Source of the DNA: Alphaproteobacteria bacterium
Lineage (GTDB): Bacteria; Myxococcota_A; UBA796; GCA-2862545
Reading direction: 5' to 3'
DNA length: 64,000 nt
NCBI GenBank assembly: GCA_020632915.1
Contig: JACKEP010000005.1
Coordinates: 1 to 64,000, forward strand
The notes beneath the pieces were generated by a model that did not search any database, had not been told where the DNA came from, and saw nothing but the letters and a program-made list of their open reading frames with translations. The position numbers were made by a program, and so were the translations under genes. Shown piece after piece: positions 7,985 to 16,276 of the stretch; positions within the stretch are counted from its first letter, which is position 1; each line of letters opens with the position of its first letter.

Positions 7985-9387
7985 TCCGCGCGCTGCTGCT
8001 CACGACGATGGTGTGGGGCGCCCCGGCGCTCGCCCAGGACGCGCCGGCTCCGGCGCCGCCGCCCACGGTCAGCGAGGCCGACGCCCTCGCGCCGCTGGAG
8101 GCGGCCTACCAGAAGGAGTACGCCTACCTGCTCGCCGAGCGGGACGGCCTCGACAAGCGCATCGCCGCCCAGAAGGCCGAGGCCGACCAGGCGCGGGCGA
8201 AGGCCGCAGCCACCCTCGACCAGCTCGAGGCGCGGTTGACCGCGCTCCAGGTCCGGGTGGAGAACGCCGAGGACCAGCTCGCCGACGTGGAGCGGGCGGC
8301 GTCGTCCGCTTCCGAGGCCGAGGACGGTCTCGCCGCGTCGTGGTTCCAGGCGCGCACCACGCTGTCGTCCGACGGCGTCGAGCTCGACGACACGTCGACC
8401 GGTGGCCTGCCCGGCTACGCCGAGGGCTTCCGGCGGGCGTTCGACGCGGCCAGCGACCGCGTCGCCCTCGGTCGCCAGGTGCGCCTCGACACGGGCGCGT
8501 GGTTCGGCCACGACGGCGCGGAGGTCCAGGGCGACCTCGTGCGCGTGGGCAACATCGCCACCTTCGGCCGTACCGCAGGCGCGTCGGTGGCGCTGCTGCC
8601 GGCCGGCGAGGGGCGGCTGCAGGCCTGGCGCGAAGGCGGCGGGGCCACGGGCGACGTGCTCGCCCAGGGCGGCCAGGGTCCCACGATGGGGCTGTTCCTC
8701 CACGAGGGCCGCACCAAGCGCATCGACGAGCGGGAGCCGAAGACCTGGGCCGACATCTTCGAGGCCGGCGGGGTCGTCGGCTACGTGATCCTCGGTCTCG
8801 GCGCGCTGGCGGGCGTGCTCATCGTGTTGCGCATGCTCACGCTGTGGACCGCCGGGCGCGGCGACGGCAAGGTCGAGGCGGCCCTGGCCGCCCTGGAGTC
8901 CGGCCGTGCCGACGAGGCGCGCTCCCTGCTCGCGTCGGCCCGCGGCGCCGCCGCCAACGTGGTGGGTCGGATGCTGCCCCACCTCGAGCAGCGCCGCGAG
9001 ACGCTGGAGGACCTCGCCAACGAGGCGCTCCTGCGCGAGGCACCGCGGATCGAGCGGTTCGGCTCCGCGATCCTCGTCGCGGCGGCCGTGGCCCCGCTGC
9101 TCGGGCTGCTGGGCACCGTCACCGGCATGATCGCCACGTTCGACATCATCACCGAGTTCGGCACGGGCGACCCGCGCATGCTGTCCGGGGGCATCTCGGC
9201 AGCACTCGTCACCACCCAGTTCGGCCTCATCGTCGCCATCCCGGCGCTGCTCATCGGCAACCTGCTGGGCGGCTGGGGCGACACGCTGATGAGCCGCGCG
9301 GAGAACGCGGCCCTGCGGGTGCTCAACGCCGTCGACCACGTCGACGGTGGCCACGACACCCCCGATGCGCTCAAGCGGGTGAGCTAG
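7981..9387 (+). CDS. TtpC-like MotA/TolQ/ExbB proton-channel protein (long form)
   Basis: This 468-residue protein has a signal peptide ending near ALAQ (residue 19), a coiled coil (about 35-105), a periplasmic domain to about 255, and then the ExbB/TolQ channel module. Membrane segments are at about 262-283 (VVGYVILGLGALAGVLIVLR), 358-385 (AILVAAAVAPLLGLLGTVTGMI) and 405-430 (TTQFGLIVAIPALLIGNLL). GLLGTVTGMI and the Thr-Thr-Gln-Phe-Gly segment are the conserved ExbB core. The N-terminal periplasmic extension separates it from plain ExbB and matches Vibrio TtpC, an accessory channel of the TonB2 complex. It is coupled by overlap with the genes on both sides. Confidence 0.9.
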   Translation: MIRALLLTTMVWGAPALAQDAPAPAPPPTVSEADALAPLEAAYQKEYAYLLAERDGLDKRIAAQKAEADQARAKAAATLDQLEARLTALQVRVENAEDQLADVERAASSASEAEDGLAASWFQARTTLSSDGVELDDTSTGGLPGYAEGFRRAFDAASDRVALGRQVRLDTGAWFGHDGAEVQGDLVRVGNIATFGRTAGASVALLPAGEGRLQAWREGGGATGDVLAQGGQGPTMGLFLHEGRTKRIDEREPKTWADIFEAGGVVGYVILGLGALAGVLIVLRMLTLWTAGRGDGKVEAALAALESGRADEARSLLASARGAAANVVGRMLPHLEQRRETLEDLANEALLREAPRIERFGSAILVAAAVAPLLGLLGTVTGMIATFDIITEFGTGDPRMLSGGISAALVTTQFGLIVAIPALLIGNLLGGWGDTLMSRAENAALRVLNAVDHVDGGHDTPDALKRVS

Positions 9388-9956
9388 TGGACGCCCTGCT
9401 GGAGACCTACCACGCGGCCGGCTTCGTCGGTCCCGTGCTCGCGGTCTGCATGGTGATGATGTGGTACGCCCTGGGCGTGCGGGCGTGGACGTTGCGGCGT
9501 CCGCGGGTCGGCGACCTCGACGGGCTGCTGAAGCACGCGCGGCAGGGGCGCACGCTGGTCGACGCCGCCGTCCGCGCGATGGTGGCGGAGCGCGGTCGTC
9601 GCGGCGCGGTCCAGCGCGGGCACCTCGACGCCGTCGTCGCCCCCTACAAGGCCGCGTTCGAGCAGTACGGCACGCTCGTGCGCAGCGCGGTGGCCGTCGG
9701 TCCACTGGCGGGTCTGCTGGGCACGGTCACCGGCATGATCGAGACGTTCGACAGCCTGGGCTCCATGGAGCTGTTCGGGCGCGGCGGCGGAGGCATCGGC
9801 GCCGGCATCTCGGAGGCGATGATCTCGACGCAGATGGGCCTCGTGGTTGCCGTGCCCGGGCTCTTGATCGGCGCGATGCTCGAGCGGCGCCAGACGGTCA
9901 TCGAGGACGAGCTCGACGCGGTCGCGGAGCGCCTCGTGCGCGGGGGTGAGGCATGA
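9387..9956 (+). CDS. exbB: ExbB/TolQ-family proton channel subunit
   Basis: This 189-residue inner-membrane subunit uses the proton-motive force to energise TonB. TM1 spans about 8-28 (VGPVLAVCMVMMWYALGV), TM2 about 100-120 (SAVAVGPLAGLLGTVTGMI) and TM3 about 150-170 (STQMGLVVAVPGLLIGAML). GLLGTVTGMIETFDSL and EAMISTQMGLVVAVPGLL are the family signatures. GTG 9387 shares one base with the TAG stop of the TtpC-like gene (TAGTG), and its TGA overlaps the exbD ATG. It is the second channel protein in the operon, the usual ExbB2 partner of ExbD. Confidence 0.93.
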   Translation: MDALLETYHAAGFVGPVLAVCMVMMWYALGVRAWTLRRPRVGDLDGLLKHARQGRTLVDAAVRAMVAERGRRGAVQRGHLDAVVAPYKAAFEQYGTLVRSAVAVGPLAGLLGTVTGMIETFDSLGSMELFGRGGGGIGAGISEAMISTQMGLVVAVPGLLIGAMLERRQTVIEDELDAVAERLVRGGEA

Positions 9957-10360
9957 GCCTGGGTCGGAGGCGCCGCAGCGCCAAGCCCGAGGTCGACATC
10001 TCGCCGCTCATCGACGTGGTGTTCATCCTCCTCATCTTCTTCATGGTGACCACGACCTTCGTCAAGGACACCCAGATCGACCTGGAGCGCCCTGGCGCCT
10101 CCAGCGGCGACAAGGCGTCCACCAAGGCGCTGCGCGTCGTCGTCGACCGCACGGGTGCGCTCTACGTCGGCGACACGCCGGTCAAGCCGTGGATGCTGCA
10201 GAGCCGCGTGCGCGACTTCCTGCGCGACAGCAGCGACGGCGCCGTGCTCGTGGTCGTCGACCGTCGCGTCGCGGCGGAGAAGCTGATCGAGGTGGTCGAC
10301 GAGTGCCGGCTCGCCGGGGCCACCGACGTGGGCGTCGTGACCGACGCCGAGGGCGGGTGA
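9953..10360 (+). CDS. exbD: ExbD/TolR-family biopolymer transport protein
   Basis: This 135-residue protein has one membrane helix (about 21-41, LIDVVFILLIFFMVTTTFV) just after EVDISPLID, where the conserved Asp faces the ExbB channel and is needed for proton coupling. The periplasmic domain has ALRVVVDRTGALYVGD and VLVVVDRRVAAEKLIEVVDECRLAGATDVGVVT, standard for ExbD/TolR. The start overlaps exbB (ATGA). Together with the two ExbB-type proteins and TonB it forms the inner-membrane motor. Confidence 0.94.
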   Translation: MSLGRRRRSAKPEVDISPLIDVVFILLIFFMVTTTFVKDTQIDLERPGASSGDKASTKALRVVVDRTGALYVGDTPVKPWMLQSRVRDFLRDSSDGAVLVVVDRRVAAEKLIEVVDECRLAGATDVGVVTDAEGG

Positions 10361-10364
10361 CGCG

Positions 10365-11003
10365 GTGCAGCTGCCTGCCGGGTTCCGCGGAGGTCGCGTC
10401 GTCTCGGGCCTGATCGCTGCCGTCGTCGGCAGCATCGGGACCGGCGTCGTGCTCGTCGCGATGAACGGCGGGCTGATGCCGCCCAAGCCGCCACCGCAGG
10501 CGGTCGCCGTCGCGTTCGATCCGGTCGAGAAGGTCAAGCCGCCGCCGGATCGCCCCAAGCCCAAGCCCAAGCCCGAGAAGCGCACGCCGTCCCCGCGGCC
10601 GCCGATGCCGGCACTCACCGCGGGACTCGCCGGGCTCGACTTCGGCCTGCCCCAGTTCCAGGGCGGCCTCGACGAAGCCACCGACGCCCTCATCGGCGAG
10701 GTCGGCGACGTGGTGATGACGGCCGAGACCGTCGACGCGCCGCCGCGCCCGGTCGACGTGGTGCAGCCGGAGTACCCCGTGCGCGCCCGCGCCGACGCGA
10801 TCACCGGGTACGTGACCCTGTCCGTGCTGGTCGACGAGCAGGGCAACGTCAGCGACCTGCGGATCCTCGAGGCCCGTCCGCCCGGCGTGTTCGACAACGC
10901 CGCGCTCAACGCCGTGCGCCAGTGGCACTTCCGTCCCGCGACCTACGAGGGCCGCGCGGTCAGCGTGCGCGCGACCCAGACCCTTCGGTTCGAGCTGGAG
11001 TGA
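10365..11003 (+). CDS. tonB: TonB energy-transducer protein
   Basis: This 212-residue protein has an N-terminal membrane anchor (about 13-36), a periplasm-spanning Pro/Lys stretch (about 38-82, with PDRPKPKPKPEK), a linker, and a C-terminal TonB domain (about 125-212). The C-terminal domain starts QPEYPVRARADAITGYVTLSV, then shows VDEQGNVSDLRILEA and ALNAVRQWHFRPATYEGR, the classic TonB fold that binds the TonB box of outer-membrane receptors. The GTG start lies 4 bases after exbD. The periplasmic linker is short, as in TonB2-type proteins. Confidence 0.93.
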   Translation: MQLPAGFRGGRVVSGLIAAVVGSIGTGVVLVAMNGGLMPPKPPPQAVAVAFDPVEKVKPPPDRPKPKPKPEKRTPSPRPPMPALTAGLAGLDFGLPQFQGGLDEATDALIGEVGDVVMTAETVDAPPRPVDVVQPEYPVRARADAITGYVTLSVLVDEQGNVSDLRILEARPPGVFDNAALNAVRQWHFRPATYEGRAVSVRATQTLRFELE

Positions 11004-11005
11004 CG

Positions 11006-12163
11006 ATGGTGACCTGGCTCCGCGCTGTGGTGGTGGCGGCCCTGGTCGGGCTGTCGGTCGGCGCCGGCCCCGCGTGGGCCCAGGACCCCGAGGACGTCGA
11101 CCCCGTCGCGCTGGCCGCGATGCTCCTGTCCGACGGCTACTGGGATCGCGCCGCCACGGTGCTCGACGGCATCGACGCCGAGCAGCCCGATCTCGACCTG
11201 CTGCGCTTCCTGACGCTGCGCGGGCTCGTGCGCGCCCACCAGGGGCTGCACCCGCAGGCCGTCGAGGACTTCCGGGCGGCGCTGGCCCTGCCGGACGCCG
11301 ACCCGCTGCTCTACCTGCAGCTCGCCCAGTCGCTGCTGGCGACCGGTGACGCCGCCGGCGCCATCGAGGCGCTCGACACGGCCGGACCGACCGCGGAGGC
11401 CGTCCGCGGCGCGTGGATGCTGCGGTCCAAGGCCAACCTGTCGATCGGTGACGAGCGGGGCGCCTGGGTGGCGCTGACGCGCGGCGCCGCGCGGTTCCCG
11501 GACGACGTCGAGTTCGTGCGCCAGCAGGTGTTCCTGCTCGTGCGGATGGGGCTGTTCCAGGAGGCGCTCGTGGCCGGGCGGGCCCTGCTCGCACGGACCC
11601 CCGACGACGCCGACGCCTGGCTCGCCTTCGCCGAGGCCCTGCGCAACGCCGGGGAGGTGGGGCAGGCCATCGTGCTCCTCGAGGAGGCGCGGCTGCGCTT
11701 CCCGCGCAACGTGCGGCTGTCGGTGCTGCTGGCCCGCCTCTACCTGCAGGACGAGCACCCCGGCGCGGCGGCACCCATCCTGCAGATCGCCGCCGAGGTC
11801 GACCCCACGCTGTACAGCGCCGCGGCCGAGGCGTGGCGCCGCGCGGGACGGGTCGACCGCGCGCTGTACCTCAACGCGGAGGTCCCCGACGCGGCCGAGA
11901 AGGCCCGCCAGCGCCTCGGCCTGTACATCGAGGCGGGGGACTGGGCCCGTGCCGTCGCGCTCCAGGACCGGCTCGACCGTCTGGGGCTGCTCGACCAGGA
12001 CGCGCTGCGGTACGCGCTGGCCTACGCGTGGTTCCAGCTCGGCGAGGTGGACACGTCCGAGGGCTTCCTCAAGGGGATCGCCGACCCCCGCTACTTCCGC
12101 GACGCCACGGCGCTGCGCGAGGCGATGCAGCAGTGTCGCGACGCTGGGTGGGGGTGCCCGTGA
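11006..12163 (+). CDS. Periplasmic TPR protein of TonB2 operon
   Basis: This 385-residue protein has a signal peptide (MVTWLRAVVVAALVGLSVGA, cut after AWAQ) and about nine helical repeats of TPR type covering residues 35-370, for example DPLLYLQLAQSLLATGDAAG and DADAWLAFAEALRNAGEVGQ. TPR proteins occupy this position, after tonB, in TonB2 clusters of Vibrio and Shewanella, and are thought to assist the TonB complex in the periplasm. The start is two bases after the tonB stop; the TGA overlaps the receptor GTG (GTGA). No catalytic motif is seen. Confidence 0.85.
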   Translation: MVTWLRAVVVAALVGLSVGAGPAWAQDPEDVDPVALAAMLLSDGYWDRAATVLDGIDAEQPDLDLLRFLTLRGLVRAHQGLHPQAVEDFRAALALPDADPLLYLQLAQSLLATGDAAGAIEALDTAGPTAEAVRGAWMLRSKANLSIGDERGAWVALTRGAARFPDDVEFVRQQVFLLVRMGLFQEALVAGRALLARTPDDADAWLAFAEALRNAGEVGQAIVLLEEARLRFPRNVRLSVLLARLYLQDEHPGAAAPILQIAAEVDPTLYSAAAEAWRRAGRVDRALYLNAEVPDAAEKARQRLGLYIEAGDWARAVALQDRLDRLGLLDQDALRYALAYAWFQLGEVDTSEGFLKGIADPRYFRDATALREAMQQCRDAGWGCP

Positions 12164-15100
12164 GGGGCCTGCTTCTCGCCGCCCTGATCGCCCCGACCGT
12201 CGCGTTCGCCCAGGAGGCCCCCGGGGTCCTGGAGGGCGTCGTGTTCGAGGCGGGCACGGGGCGACCGCTGCCGGGGGTCGAGGTGGTCGTCGACGGCCAG
12301 CGCGTCGTCACCGGCCCCGGCGGCGCGTTCGTCCTGTCGCTGCCCGCGGGCAGCCACGAGGTCGTGGTGTCCCGCGACGGCGTGACGCGGCCCACCACGC
12401 CGGTGGTGGTCGGTGCCGGCCGTCGCACCGAGCTGCTGATCACCTGGGACGCCGACCGTGCCGTCCTGCCCGCCCAGGTCGAGCAACCCGACAGCGTCGC
12501 CGCCGTCGGCCAGACCGAACAGGTCGACGGACCCGTCGGCCGCGTCGAGGGACGGGTGGTGTCGTCCGAGGGGGGCACGCCCGTGGCGGGTGCCCGCGTG
12601 TACGTGCGCGGTCGCGCCGTCGAGGCCGTCACGGGCGCCGACGGACGGTTCGTGCTCGAGGTCCCCGAGGGCACGTGGGAGCTGTCGATCATCGCCAGCG
12701 CCTACGCCGCACAGGCCGTCCCCGACGTCGCCGTCGTCGCCGACGCCGCCACCCCGGTGGCCGTGGAGCTGGTGCCCGCCGGCGTCTCGCTCGAGGACTT
12801 CACCGTGCGCGCCCCCGCCGTCACCGGCGGCACCGCCGCGCTGCTCGACGAGCGCAAGGAGGGCACCGCCGTCGCCGACGTGATCGGCGCCGAGCAGATG
12901 TCCCAGTCCGGCGACTCCACGGCCGCCGCGGCGCTGCGCCGCGTCACCGGCCTGACGGTCGTCGGCGGCAAGTTCATCTACGTGCGCGGCCTCGGCGAGC
13001 GGTACTCGACCACGCTGCTCAACGGCGGCCAGCTCCCGAGCCCCGAGCCCGAGCGACGGGTCGTGCCGCTCGACATGTTCCCGGCCGCCGTCCTCGACTC
13101 GGTGGTCATCCAGAAGACGTTCTCGCCCGACATGCCCGCCGAGTTCGGTGGCGGCGTCGTCCAGCTGCGCACGCGGGCCTTCCCGAGCGAGCCGGTCATC
13201 AAGCTGCAGCTGTCCGGCGGCTGGACCTACCGCACCACCTTCGCCCAGGGCCTGCGCTACCAGGGCGGCCCGACCGACTTCCTCGGCATCGACGGCGGCA
13301 CGCGCGCCCTGCCCGCCGACGTCGCCGCGGCGAGCTCGGAGTCTCCGCTCAAGGAGAAGGGCCGGTTCTCCACCCAGGGCTACACCCCCGAGGAGCTCCA
13401 GGCCCTCGGCCTGCAGATGCCCCAGGTGTGGACGCCCACCGACACGATGATCGGTCCCGACAAGGGCCTGTCGCTGGCGCTGGGCAACGGCTGGCGGCCC
13501 GGGGGGCGGCCGGTCGGGGCGCTGCTCGCGCTCGCCTACGACGACAGCTGGCTCACCCAGGACTTCCGGCGGGTCTACTACCAGACCGAGGGCGGCACCG
13601 TGGTGCCCGACGCCGACTACACCTTCCACCAGACCACGCGTCGCGTGCGCCTGTCGGGGCTGCTGTCGCTGGGCGTCAAGCCCGCAGACGGCCACGAGAT
13701 CTCGACGATGACCACGGTGCTGCGCAACACCGAGGACGAGGCCCGGACGTTCTCGGGCTTCCTGCCCGAGGAGTCCTACGACATCGCCGTCACGCGGCTG
13801 CGGTGGATCGAGCGCATGCTGCTGGTGCAGCAGATCCTCGGCAAGCACGACCTGGGCACGGGCGACCACCCCGTCCACCTCGACTGGCGCTACGGCTTCG
13901 CCCAGGCCACCCGGCTGGAGCCCGACCGCCGCCAGACCCGCTACGACGAGGACACCGCCACCGGCACGTTCGCGTTGTCGCGCCGCGACGGCGACAGCAA
14001 CAGCCGGTTCTACTCGACGCTGCTCGACCGCACCCACGACGCGGGGCTCGACGTCACCATCCCGATCGGCGTGCCCGGGCGCGACGACGACGCGAAGATC
14101 AAGGTCGGCGGGGCCTTCGTCCGCAAGGACCGCGAGGTCGACACGCGCCGGTTCTCGTTCGTGAACAAGGGCGACAAGGGCGACCCGGTGATGGTGCAGA
14201 CCCCCGAGGTGATCTTCGCGCCCGACAACATCCGGCCCGACTTCTTCCAGATCAAGGAGATCACGCAGACCACCGACAACTACTTCGCCCGGCAGACCGT
14301 CGCGGGCGGCTACGCGATGACCGAGGTCCCGGCGATGCCGTGGCTCGACGTGATGGCCGGCGCCCGCGTCGAGTTCAGCCGCCAGGACGTCACCACGTTC
14401 GAGCTGTTCAACCCGAGCGCCGAGCCGGTGGTCTCCACGCTGGCCAACGTCGACCTGCTGCCTGCGGCCACGCTGACGTTCATCCCGCGCGAGGACATGC
14501 GCGTGCGCCTCGGCTACGGCCGCACGGTGTCGCGTCCCGAGTTCCGCGAGCTGTCGCCGGCCGTGTTCCAGGACGTCGTCGGCGGGCGCGCGAGCTTCGG
14601 CAACCCCGACCTGCAGCGGGCGATCATCGACAACGTCGACGCGCGCTGGGAGTGGTTCCTGTCGCGGGGCGACGTCGTCAGCGTCGGTGGCTTCTACAAG
14701 CGGTTCACCTCGCCGATCGAGACGTTGGTGATCATCGGCGCCGATCCGGCGCTGACCTACGCGAACGCGCTGTACGCCGACAACTTCGGCCTCGAGGTCG
14801 AGGCCCGGAAGGACTTCTCGTTCGTGCACGCGAGCCTGCGCGACCTGTACGTCAGCGCCAACGCCTCGTTCATCCGGAGCCAGATCACCCTCGACGCCGA
14901 GCAGGGCGGCGTGCAGACCAACAACGAGCGCGCGCTGCAGGGCCAGTCGCCGTGGGTGGTCAACGCGCTGATCGGCTACGACAACCCCGAGCTCGGCATC
15001 AACGCGGCGCTGCTCTACAACGCCTTCGGCCCGCGCATCTCGGAGGTCGGCTCGTTCGGCCTGCCCGACGCCCTGGAGATGCCGTTCCACACCCTCGACT

Positions 15101-15258
15101 TCGTGTTCAACGCCGAGCTGGGCAAGGGCTTCACCGCCGGGGTGCAGGTCAAGAACATGCTCGACCAGCAGATCCGCTACCGGCTGACCACCGGCGAGGT
15201 CATCGAGGAGCGCAAGCCGGGGCCGTCGATCAAGGTCAACCTCGGCTGGAGCTACTGA
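12160..15258 (+). CDS. TonB-dependent outer-membrane receptor
   Basis: This receptor of 1032 residues has a signal peptide ending at VAFAQ and two carboxypeptidase-regulatory-like beta-sandwich domains (about 22-95 and 125-205; each with the pattern GxVxxxxTGxPLPGxxV...G.F.L.VPxGxxE). The plug follows, from about 225 (EQMSQSGDSTAAAALRRVTG, FIYVRGLGERYSTTLLNG, EFGGGVVQLRTR). A 22-strand barrel fills the rest and ends in VNLGWSY with a C-terminal aromatic residue, as the barrel-assembly machinery requires. The RRVTGLTVVGGKFIYVRGLG block resembles the subfamily with one or two N-terminal CarboxypepD domains. The ligand cannot be read. GTG 12160 overlaps the TPR stop; GTG 12154 is an alternative. 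It is the terminal, probably defining, gene of the TonB2 block. Confidence 0.93.
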   Translation: MRGLLLAALIAPTVAFAQEAPGVLEGVVFEAGTGRPLPGVEVVVDGQRVVTGPGGAFVLSLPAGSHEVVVSRDGVTRPTTPVVVGAGRRTELLITWDADRAVLPAQVEQPDSVAAVGQTEQVDGPVGRVEGRVVSSEGGTPVAGARVYVRGRAVEAVTGADGRFVLEVPEGTWELSIIASAYAAQAVPDVAVVADAATPVAVELVPAGVSLEDFTVRAPAVTGGTAALLDERKEGTAVADVIGAEQMSQSGDSTAAAALRRVTGLTVVGGKFIYVRGLGERYSTTLLNGGQLPSPEPERRVVPLDMFPAAVLDSVVIQKTFSPDMPAEFGGGVVQLRTRAFPSEPVIKLQLSGGWTYRTTFAQGLRYQGGPTDFLGIDGGTRALPADVAAASSESPLKEKGRFSTQGYTPEELQALGLQMPQVWTPTDTMIGPDKGLSLALGNGWRPGGRPVGALLALAYDDSWLTQDFRRVYYQTEGGTVVPDADYTFHQTTRRVRLSGLLSLGVKPADGHEISTMTTVLRNTEDEARTFSGFLPEESYDIAVTRLRWIERMLLVQQILGKHDLGTGDHPVHLDWRYGFAQATRLEPDRRQTRYDEDTATGTFALSRRDGDSNSRFYSTLLDRTHDAGLDVTIPIGVPGRDDDAKIKVGGAFVRKDREVDTRRFSFVNKGDKGDPVMVQTPEVIFAPDNIRPDFFQIKEITQTTDNYFARQTVAGGYAMTEVPAMPWLDVMAGARVEFSRQDVTTFELFNPSAEPVVSTLANVDLLPAATLTFIPREDMRVRLGYGRTVSRPEFRELSPAVFQDVVGGRASFGNPDLQRAIIDNVDARWEWFLSRGDVVSVGGFYKRFTSPIETLVIIGADPALTYANALYADNFGLEVEARKDFSFVHASLRDLYVSANASFIRSQITLDAEQGGVQTNNERALQGQSPWVVNALIGYDNPELGINAALLYNAFGPRISEVGSFGLPDALEMPFHTLDFVFNAELGKGFTAGVQVKNMLDQQIRYRLTTGEVIEERKPGPSIKVNLGWSY

Positions 15259-15274
15259 CCCGCGGGAGGTCGTG

Positions 15275-16096
15275 ATGGGCCGCGCGGCGCGTCCCCACGT
15301 GCCCGACGCCGCCTGCGCCGCCCTCGCGGATCGGCTCGTGGCCGCCCACGGCGCGCCGCTCGCCTTCGTGGTGGCCGACGACGCGGTGTGGTTCGCCACC
15401 GGTGCCGGGGTGCCCTGGACGCCGGTGCTCGAGCTCGTGATCGGCGTGCGCGAGGCGTGCGTCGACGCAGACTTCCTGCTGCGGCGGCGCATCTACGCCG
15501 TCGGAGGGGGCGACGACCCCGTCGGGCGTGCCGTGGTGCAGGTCGCCGCGCGCCGGCTCGGCGCCGTGACGCCCGCGGCCGGGGACCCCGGGGCGATCGG
15601 TGCGCTGCCGTGGCGTGACGCGCGCCCGTTCGCGGCCCGTGCGCGGGACCGGGCCCGGGCGGGCTGTCCACAGGACGCCGTGGGGTCGCGGGTGGCGGGG
15701 GAGGGGGAGGGGCTCGACCTCGCCGACGCCCTGGGCGGGGTGGCCGACCCGCACGCGGCGGCGCGCGAGCGGGACCGGCCGATCGGCGCCGTGCTCGTGG
15801 ACGGGGAGGGGACGGTGCTCGCCGTCGCGCGCAACCAGGGGGGCACGAACCGGGCGCTGCACGCCGAGGTCAGCCTCGTGCAAGGCTGGTGGACGCGGCA
15901 TGCACGGCCCCTGCCGGCGGGGTCGACGGTGCTCGTGTCGCTGCAGCCCTGCCGCATGTGCGCCGCGCTCCTGGTCGCGATGAGCGACGATGGAACGGTG
16001 GACGTGGTGTACCGCCGCACCGATCCCGGCCGGCTCGCGACGCACACCGCGCTGTCGTCAAGTCGACGTGAACGCCAGGAACGAGGCCGGTCCTGA
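15275..16096 (+). CDS. Bd3614-like nucleic-acid/nucleotide deaminase
   Basis: This 273-residue protein has a C-terminal zinc deaminase domain. The first zinc/proton-transfer motif is ALHAEVSLVQGWW (His-Ala-Glu, about 199-201) and the second is LQPCRMCAALLV (Pro-Cys-x2-Cys, about 226-230), the CDA-superfamily arrangement. The N-terminal half (about 1-120; VLELVIGVREACVDADFLLRRR) is a separate domain. From memory, this two-part layout matches the Bd3614 group of the deaminase superfamily, first noted in Bdellovibrio; the substrate is unknown and could be RNA, DNA or a free base. It lies 16 bases after the receptor gene with GGGAGGT ahead of ATG 15275, so it may be read through from the operon. 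There is no signal peptide. Confidence 0.75.
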   Translation: MGRAARPHVPDAACAALADRLVAAHGAPLAFVVADDAVWFATGAGVPWTPVLELVIGVREACVDADFLLRRRIYAVGGGDDPVGRAVVQVAARRLGAVTPAAGDPGAIGALPWRDARPFAARARDRARAGCPQDAVGSRVAGEGEGLDLADALGGVADPHAAARERDRPIGAVLVDGEGTVLAVARNQGGTNRALHAEVSLVQGWWTRHARPLPAGSTVLVSLQPCRMCAALLVAMSDDGTVDVVYRRTDPGRLATHTALSSSRRERQERGRS

Positions 16097-16276
16097 TCCG
16101 GCGATGATCATGGTGTGCCTTGTGTCGTCGGCGGAAAGCCGGTAGACCTTGGACGGTGAGACGGGGTGACCCAGGGGTCCGGCAGGCCTCCTGAGGCATT
16201 CCGTGCACTAGAATCCTGCCAGGCTTGGTCCGCAGTCCTCCCGACCCCACCCGGCGCGTTCAGGTACGGAGTCTCC
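16097..16276 (+). promoter_or_regulatory. Intergenic region before the OmpA-family gene
   Basis: This 180-base spacer holds a TAGAAT hexamer at 16209-16214 that could be a -10 box for the OmpA-family gene (start 16277, leader about 55 bases). No matching -35 is seen 16-18 bases upstream. The deaminase gene ends at the left side. I see no strong terminator hairpin. Confidence 0.3.
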
